DNA of 64,000 nucleotides from Pseudonocardia sp. HH130630-07. Lineage in GTDB: Bacteria > Actinomycetota > Actinomycetes > Mycobacteriales > Pseudonocardiaceae. A program made the position numbers and the translations under genes. Below are positions 59,305 to 64,000 of the stretch, in pieces. The notes beneath the pieces are model-generated. The model had not been told where the DNA came from, ran no database searches, and saw only the letters and a list, made by a program, of their open reading frames with translations. The stretch spans positions 5,518,001-5,582,000 of the forward strand of contig NZ_CP013854.1 in NCBI RefSeq assembly GCF_001698125.1, read 5' to 3'. Numbering within the stretch: the stretch's first letter is position 1; every line of letters starts with the position of its first letter.

Positions 59305-60041
59305 GGACGCTCCAGCAGGTCGGCGAGATCGGTGACGACGACGTCGGCGCCGTGCTCACGGAGCGCGGCGGCCTGGTCGAGGCGGTCGACGCCGACGACG
59401 GCGCCGAAGCCTCCCGCGCGGCCGGCCTCCACACCGGCCAGCGCGTCCTCGAACACCACCGCCGCCGACCGCTCGACCCCCAGGTCGGCGGCCGCGGCGA
59501 CGAAGGTGTCGGGGGCGGGTTTGCCGGGCAGGGAACGCTCGCGGGCGACGACGCCGTCGACCCGGTGGTCGATGAACTCCTCGAGCCCGGTCACCCGCAG
59601 GATCTGCTCGGCGTTGGCGCTGGAGGAGACGACGGCGGCCAGCAGACCGGCGTCGCGTACCGCCTCCAGGTAACGACGGGAGCCGGGGTACACGTCGACC
59701 CCCTCCCGGATCTTGACCTGGACCAGCTCGTTCTTGCGGGTCGACAGGCCCCAGAGGGTCTCGGTGTCCGCGGAGTCGTCCCGGTCGCCCTCGGGCAGCT
59801 CGATACCGCGCGAGGCCAGGAAGCTGCGCGTGCCGTCCAGCCGCGGCTTGCCGTCCACGTACGGACCGTAGTCGGCCGCGACGTCGAACGGGCGGAATGC
59901 GTCCCCGTCACGCGATCGGAGGTACTCGTCGAACATCTGTTTCCACGCCGCGGCGTGGACGCTTGCGGTGTCGGTCAGCACGCCGTCCAGATCGAACAGG
60001 CATGCACGTGCGCCGTCGGGCAGCCCCAGCATGGCGCGCAC
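59301..60041 (-). CDS. HAD hydrolase, beta-phosphoglucomutase family (Rv3400-like)
   Basis: A 246-residue HAD-superfamily enzyme. Asp nucleophile and general acid-base are in FDLDGVLTDTASVHAAAW (residues ~16-33), followed by VVSSSANAEQIL (~142), GKPAPD (~172) and VFEDALAGVEAG (~195). The long helical cap is typical of beta-phosphoglucomutase. Paired with GH65, its likely role is beta-glucose-1-phosphate to glucose-6-phosphate. GTG at 60041 is the first start; ATG at 60032 is an alternative. The stop overlaps GH65 by four bases. Confidence 0.92.
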   Translation of the reverse strand: MRAMLGLPDGARACLFDLDGVLTDTASVHAAAWKQMFDEYLRSRDGDAFRPFDVAADYGPYVDGKPRLDGTRSFLASRGIELPEGDRDDSADTETLWGLSTRKNELVQVKIREGVDVYPGSRRYLEAVRDAGLLAAVVSSSANAEQILRVTGLEEFIDHRVDGVVARERSLPGKPAPDTFVAAAADLGVERSAAVVFEDALAGVEAGRAGGFGAVVGVDRLDQAAALREHGADVVVTDLADLLERP

Positions 60042-60107
60042 GCTATCCGGATCGATGAAGTCCGGTCACCCCCGGGGAGTGGGTGGATCTACCCCGGTTC
60101 CCGCGGA

Positions 60108-61757
60108 TCAGTCCGCCGGGGCGCCCAGCGGCAGGTGGAACAGGACGAACGGGTCGTCGTTTCGGGATTCTCCCGACTGTTCGAGGGCCACCTCGACCCG
60201 GCACCCGCCCGTGACGAGGCGCACGCGCACCCCACCCCCGCCGGGCACGGGCTCGATCTCCTCCTGCACCGCCCGGCGGACCGCGGCCAGCACCGCGAGC
60301 GGCGGGACCGCCGACGCCGGATCGATCCCGCTCCCGCGCGGGTCGTCGACCTCGGCGGTCAGCCGGGCCCCGAACCGGGTCCGCTCGATCTGCAGGTACG
60401 CGCGGACCGCGGCCAGCTCCTCGTCGAGCCGGATCGTCGGCTCCTCGGCCCGGTCGGCGGCCCGGGACAGGTCGGCGAACCCGAGCAGCAGCTCCCTGGC
60501 CCGCGGCGGGTCCGTCCGGACCAGGGAGGCGATCGTGTTCAGCGTGTTGTAGACGAAGTGCTGTTCGAGCCGCCGCGACAGCGGCCCGTGCCACGGCCCC
60601 TCCTGGTGCGGAACCGGCTGCGCCGACGGCGACGGCGGAGCCTGCGGCGGCACCGCGTCCCGGACCCGGATCCGGACCGTGCGGTCGGTGGCGGACCCGG
60701 CCGGCGGTGCGGTGGCCGGCCGGGCCGGCACCGCGGCGCTCTCCCGGCCCCGCGCACCGGGGGGCGGTGCGGTCAGCTCGCGGTCCTGCTCGCCGCGCGC
60801 GACCAGGCCCCGCCAGGCCGGGAGGGTCAACCGCCCGGCGGCGGTGCGCCCGCGGTGCTCGACCGCGGCGACGAGACCGGGCCGGATCCAGCGGGCGCCG
60901 GCCAGGACGCCGTCCGGGACGTCGCGCGGCGGTGGCCCGGCCGGAGCGGTGACGAGGGTGCGGGCGTCGGCGTCGGCCGCGCCGAGACCGACCCGGCCGA
61001 CGTACTCCGGCCCGTCCGGCCCCGGCAGCGCCAGGAGCACGGCCGCGATCCGCTCCCGGCCGGCGCCCGCGCCCGCCGGGACCCACCCGGCGACGAGCAC
61101 CTGACGGCGGCGCCGCAGCGGCACCCGCAGCCAGTTCCGGGACCGCCGCCCCGGCTGGTAGGGCACGTCCAGGCGCTTGAGGTGCAGACCGTCGAGGCCG
61201 TACTGCTCGGCGGTGCGGACGACCAGCTCGGCCTCGTCCAGCCCGAACGAGGGCGGCACCAGGATCTTCGGCCCGGCGAGGCCGAGCGCCTCCAGCTCCG
61301 CCCGGCGCCGCCGGTAGGGCAGCTCCAGCACCCGGCGGCCGTCGCACCACAGCAGGTCGGTCACGACGTAGCCGACCGGGACCTCGGCCCGCAACGCCGC
61401 GTCCGGCGCGACGGTCGCGGTGCGGCGCAGCAGCGACCCCCGCGACGGGCGCCCGGCCGCGTCGAGCGCGACCACGGTGCCGTCGAGCACCATCCCGCGG
61501 GCCGGTGCCTGCTCGCCGAGCACCGCCAGCTCCGGGAAGCTGCGGGTGATGCTCCGTGCGGTCGAGGACAGCAGCCGGACCCGGCCGGGGAGCACGTAGG
61601 CGACGCAGCGGTGTCCCTCCCAGCCGAACTCCACCGCCCACCGCCCGTTGCCGCTCGCGTCGGCGAGCTCCCCCGCGGCGGGCAGCATCGGCGGGACGAG
61701 ATCGGGCAGCGCGGGGCCGGGTTCCCCCGGTGCCGCGCCCCCGACCACGGGACACAC
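60108..61757 (-). CDS. Fusion of degenerate ATP-dependent DNA ligase and degenerate LytS-type histidine kinase
   Basis: A 549-residue protein of unusual make-up. Residues ~38-330 align by motif order with LigD-type DNA ligases, but the catalytic K in KWDG is Gly45 (EFGWEGHR), the motif III Glu is Thr94 (VLDGTVVAL), EGxxAK reads DGLHLKR, and the terminal lysine motif reads NWLRV. The OB-fold segments VLVAGWVPAG and WIRPGLVAAVEHRG follow. After a Pro/Ala linker (~345-390), residues ~393-549 match the LytS/YehU His-kinase region: EQHFVYNTLNTIASLVRTDP with His400. The N box reads VRRAVQEE rather than ENAxRHG, so ATP binding is doubtful. GTG at 61757 or 61748 is the start. It is divergent from the DUF3516-type helicase. 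Function unknown. Confidence 0.8.
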   Translation of the reverse strand: MCPVVGGAAPGEPGPALPDLVPPMLPAAGELADASGNGRWAVEFGWEGHRCVAYVLPGRVRLLSSTARSITRSFPELAVLGEQAPARGMVLDGTVVALDAAGRPSRGSLLRRTATVAPDAALRAEVPVGYVVTDLLWCDGRRVLELPYRRRRAELEALGLAGPKILVPPSFGLDEAELVVRTAEQYGLDGLHLKRLDVPYQPGRRSRNWLRVPLRRRRQVLVAGWVPAGAGAGRERIAAVLLALPGPDGPEYVGRVGLGAADADARTLVTAPAGPPPRDVPDGVLAGARWIRPGLVAAVEHRGRTAAGRLTLPAWRGLVARGEQDRELTAPPPGARGRESAAVPARPATAPPAGSATDRTVRIRVRDAVPPQAPPSPSAQPVPHQEGPWHGPLSRRLEQHFVYNTLNTIASLVRTDPPRARELLLGFADLSRAADRAEEPTIRLDEELAAVRAYLQIERTRFGARLTAEVDDPRGSGIDPASAVPPLAVLAAVRRAVQEEIEPVPGGGGVRVRLVTGGCRVEVALEQSGESRNDDPFVLFHLPLGAPAD

Positions 61758-61822
61758 GGTAGTGGTGCCGCCGGGGCGCCCTGCCGTCCGCTCCCCCGGC
61801 GGCCAGGCACAATCGGGGCATC

Positions 61823-64000
61823 ATGACGTTGACCGAACGACTCCGCACCGCCACCGGCACCGACGGGTCACCCGATCCCGCCGAGCTGGTCGACACCTTC
61901 GCCGACTGGGCCTTCGACGAGCGGGGGCTGTCGCTGTACCCGGCGCAGGAGGAGGCGCTGCTGGAGCTGGTCACCGGGGCGAACGTCATCCTGTCCACCC
62001 CGACCGGGTCCGGGAAGTCGCTGGTGGCCATCGGGGCACACGCCGCGGCGCTGGCCCGCGGCGAGCGCACGTTCTACACCGCGCCGATCAAGGCCCTGGT
62101 CAGCGAGAAGTTCTTCGCGCTGTGCGAGGTCTTCGGTGCCGACGACGTCGGGATGCTGACCGGCGACGCCGCGGTGAACGAGAAGGCGCCGATCATCTGC
62201 TGCACCGCGGAGATCCTGGCGAACCTCGCGCTGCGCACCGGGTCGGGCGCCGACGTGGGCTCGGTCGTGATGGACGAGTTCCACTTCTACGCCGACCCGT
62301 CCCGCGGCTGGGCCTGGCAGGTCCCGATCGTCGAGCTCCCGCAGGCCCAGTTCCTGCTGATGAGCGCCACCCTGGGCGACACGTCGTTCTTCGCCGAGGA
62401 CCTGACCCGGCGCACCGGGCGGGAGACCGCGGAGATCACCTCGGTGGACCGGCCCGTCCCGCTGCACTTCCGCTACGTCGTCGAACCGCTGCACGAGACG
62501 ATCACCGAGCTGCTGGCGACGAAGGAGGCGCCGGTCTACGTCGTCCACTTCACCCAGCAGGCCGCCGTCGAGCGGGCGCAGGCGCTGATGAGCGTGAACG
62601 TGACCTCGAAGGAGGACAAGGCGGCGATCGCCGAGACGATCGGCGGGTTCCGCTTCACCTCCGGCTTCGGGCGGACGCTGTCGCGGTTGGTCCGGCACGG
62701 CATCGGGGTGCACCACGCCGGGATGCTGCCGCGCTACCGGCGGCTGGTGGAGACCCTGGCCCAGGCCGGGCTGCTCCGGGTCATCTGCGGCACCGACACC
62801 CTCGGAGTCGGGATCAACGTCCCGATCCGCACGGTGCTGTTCACCGCCCTGTCGAAGTACGACGGCCGTCGCGTCCGGCCGCTGAAGGCACGCGAGTTCC
62901 ACCAGATCGCCGGGCGGGCCGGCCGCGCCGGCTACGACACGGTCGGGACCGTCGTCGCCCAGGCCCCCGAGCACGACATCGAGAACGCCAAGGCGCTGGC
63001 CAAGGCGGGCGACGACCCGAAGAAGCGCCGCAAGGTCTCGCGCAAGCAGCCGCCGGAGGGCTTCGTCGGCTGGTCCCAGGCGTCGTTCGAGAAGCTGCAG
63101 CAGGCCCGCCCGGAGGCTCTGACCAGTCACTTCGAGGTGACCCACGCGCTGCTGCTGAACGTCATCAGCCGCGGCGGCGACACCTACGCCGCGATGCGGC
63201 ACCTGCTCACCGACAACCACGAACCGCGCACCCGCCAGCGCAGGCACATGCTGCGGGCGATCGCCATCTACCGGGCCCTGCGGACCTCCGGGGTCGTCGA
63301 GGAGTACGACGAGCCCGGCGCCAGCCGGCGCCGGGTGCGCATCGTCGACGAGCTGCAGCTGGACTTCGCCCTCAACCAGCCGCTGTCGCCGTTCGCACTG
63401 GCCGTGCTGGAGCTGCTCGACCAGGAGGCCCCCGACTACGCGCTCGACGTGCTCTCGGTGATCGAGTCGACGCTGGACGACCCACGGCAGATCCTGGCCG
63501 CCCAGCAGAACAAGGCCCGCGGCGAGGCGGTGGCCGCGATGAAGGCCGAGGGGCTGGAGTACGAGGAGCGGATGGCCCGCCTCGACGAGGTCACCCACCC
63601 CAAGCCGCTGGAGGAGATGCTGCAGGCGGCGCTGGAGACCTACCGCCGGGGCGCGCCGTGGATCAGCGACGCGACGCTGTCGCCGAAGTCCGTGGTCCGG
63701 GACATGAGCGAGCGCGCCATGACCTTCACCGAGTACGTCTCGCACTACCAGCTCGCCCGGTCCGAGGGGCTGGTCCTGCGCTACCTCGCCGACGCCTACC
63801 GCGCGCTGCGCCAGACGGTGCCCGAGCACGCGCGCACCGACGAGCTCGGCGACCTGATCGAATGGCTGGGTGAGCTGGTCCGCCAGACCGACTCCTCGCT
63901 GCTCGACGAGTGGGAGAAGCTCGCCGCCGGCGCCGACGTCGGGACCGAGGGTGCGGTCACCCCGCCCGGGGCGCAGATCTCCGTCTCCCCCACCGGCGTC
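61823..64000 (+). CDS. DEAD/DEAH box helicase, DUF3516 type (cut by window edge)
   Basis: A superfamily-2 helicase; 726 codons are visible and the frame is still open at the right edge. Motifs are LYPAQEEALLEL (Q-like, residues ~38-49), STPTGSGKS (motif I, ~58-66), MDEFHFYADP (motif II, ~150-159), SATLGD (motif III, ~180), CGTDTLGVGINVP (motif IV/V, ~325) and QIAGRAGRAGYDT (motif VI, ~360). The C-terminal part (~400-726) is the actinobacterial DUF3516-like helical region (KKRRKVSRKQPPEGFVGW). It resembles Ski2-like RNA helicases; the substrate is unknown. ATG at 61823 lies 65 bases from the divergent fusion gene. Confidence 0.9.
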   Translation, partial: MTLTERLRTATGTDGSPDPAELVDTFADWAFDERGLSLYPAQEEALLELVTGANVILSTPTGSGKSLVAIGAHAAALARGERTFYTAPIKALVSEKFFALCEVFGADDVGMLTGDAAVNEKAPIICCTAEILANLALRTGSGADVGSVVMDEFHFYADPSRGWAWQVPIVELPQAQFLLMSATLGDTSFFAEDLTRRTGRETAEITSVDRPVPLHFRYVVEPLHETITELLATKEAPVYVVHFTQQAAVERAQALMSVNVTSKEDKAAIAETIGGFRFTSGFGRTLSRLVRHGIGVHHAGMLPRYRRLVETLAQAGLLRVICGTDTLGVGINVPIRTVLFTALSKYDGRRVRPLKAREFHQIAGRAGRAGYDTVGTVVAQAPEHDIENAKALAKAGDDPKKRRKVSRKQPPEGFVGWSQASFEKLQQARPEALTSHFEVTHALLLNVISRGGDTYAAMRHLLTDNHEPRTRQRRHMLRAIAIYRALRTSGVVEEYDEPGASRRRVRIVDELQLDFALNQPLSPFALAVLELLDQEAPDYALDVLSVIESTLDDPRQILAAQQNKARGEAVAAMKAEGLEYEERMARLDEVTHPKPLEEMLQAALETYRRGAPWISDATLSPKSVVRDMSERAMTFTEYVSHYQLARSEGLVLRYLADAYRALRQTVPEHARTDELGDLIEWLGELVRQTDSSLLDEWEKLAAGADVGTEGAVTPPGAQISVSPTGV

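Overview
The window is high-GC (roughly 74%), densely coded chromosomal DNA from an actinobacterium, most likely Pseudonocardia or a close member of the Pseudonocardiaceae. Supporting genes are mshC (mycothiol), a coenzyme F420-dependent glucose-6-phosphate dehydrogenase, an Emb-type arabinosyltransferase, garA-gcvH, and the Rv3400/Rv3401-like HAD and GH65 pair. Gene neighbourhoods follow those of mycobacteria: metH beside a PAC2 gene with mshC nearby, and pgsA-gcvH-garA-BFN-MerR-gcvP. GTG starts are common. Many genes have a TANNNT -10 box 6-8 bases before the start codon and no ribosome site, the layout of leaderless transcripts. I saw no rRNA, tRNA, CRISPR array, insertion sequence or prophage.

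Region by region. 1-5.6 kb: truncated metH, PAC2 chaperone-like gene, an exporter, an alcohol-dehydrogenase-like reductase and mshC. 5.6-10.95 kb: a tight five-gene cell-wall recycling operon (GntR regulator, BadF-type sugar kinase, murQ, anmK, sodium:solute symporter) with a near-perfect 25-bp operator before the regulator. 11-19.2 kb: zinc-ribbon peptide, hairpin repeat, arabinosyltransferase, acetyltransferase, amino-acid permease, ComB-like phosphatase, secreted lipase, pentapeptide-repeat protein. 19.2-22.3 kb: four consecutive small exported or membrane proteins, most sharing an RHR N-terminus. 22.3-29.5 kb: FMN reductase plus exporter under a palindromic promoter, TauE-like permease, a kinase with the membrane part in front, two MarR regulators, a double DUF427 gene. 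29.5-38.4 kb: coaA-SDR, two CNNM/CBS membrane proteins (the second frameshifted), a 34-residue cysteine-rich peptide, an ABC-class ATPase, a DUF4232 lipoprotein, DUF368.

38.4-45.2 kb: glycine cleavage gcvP under a tandem glycine riboswitch, then YiaAB, MerR, BFN, garA, gcvH and a CDP-alcohol phosphatidyltransferase. 45.2-49 kb: OsmC, then two MEDS-domain sensory proteins and a SARP/BTAD regulator. 49-56.8 kb: enoyl-CoA hydratase and fgd, a second copy of the hairpin repeat, recQ, a glutamine-amidotransferase-like hydrolase, DinB and a HelD-type RNA-polymerase recycling ATPase. 56.9-64 kb: GH65 phosphorylase with its HAD partner, a fusion of a degenerate ATP-dependent DNA ligase with a degenerate LytS-type histidine kinase, and a DUF3516-type helicase cut by the right edge.

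The most unusual items are the pseudo-ligase/pseudo-kinase fusion (60.1-61.8 kb), the recycling operon with its operator, the cysteine-rich micro-ORF (34.67-34.77 kb), the two-copy hairpin repeat, and a 15-bp hairpin abutting the ribosome site of the DUF427 gene.
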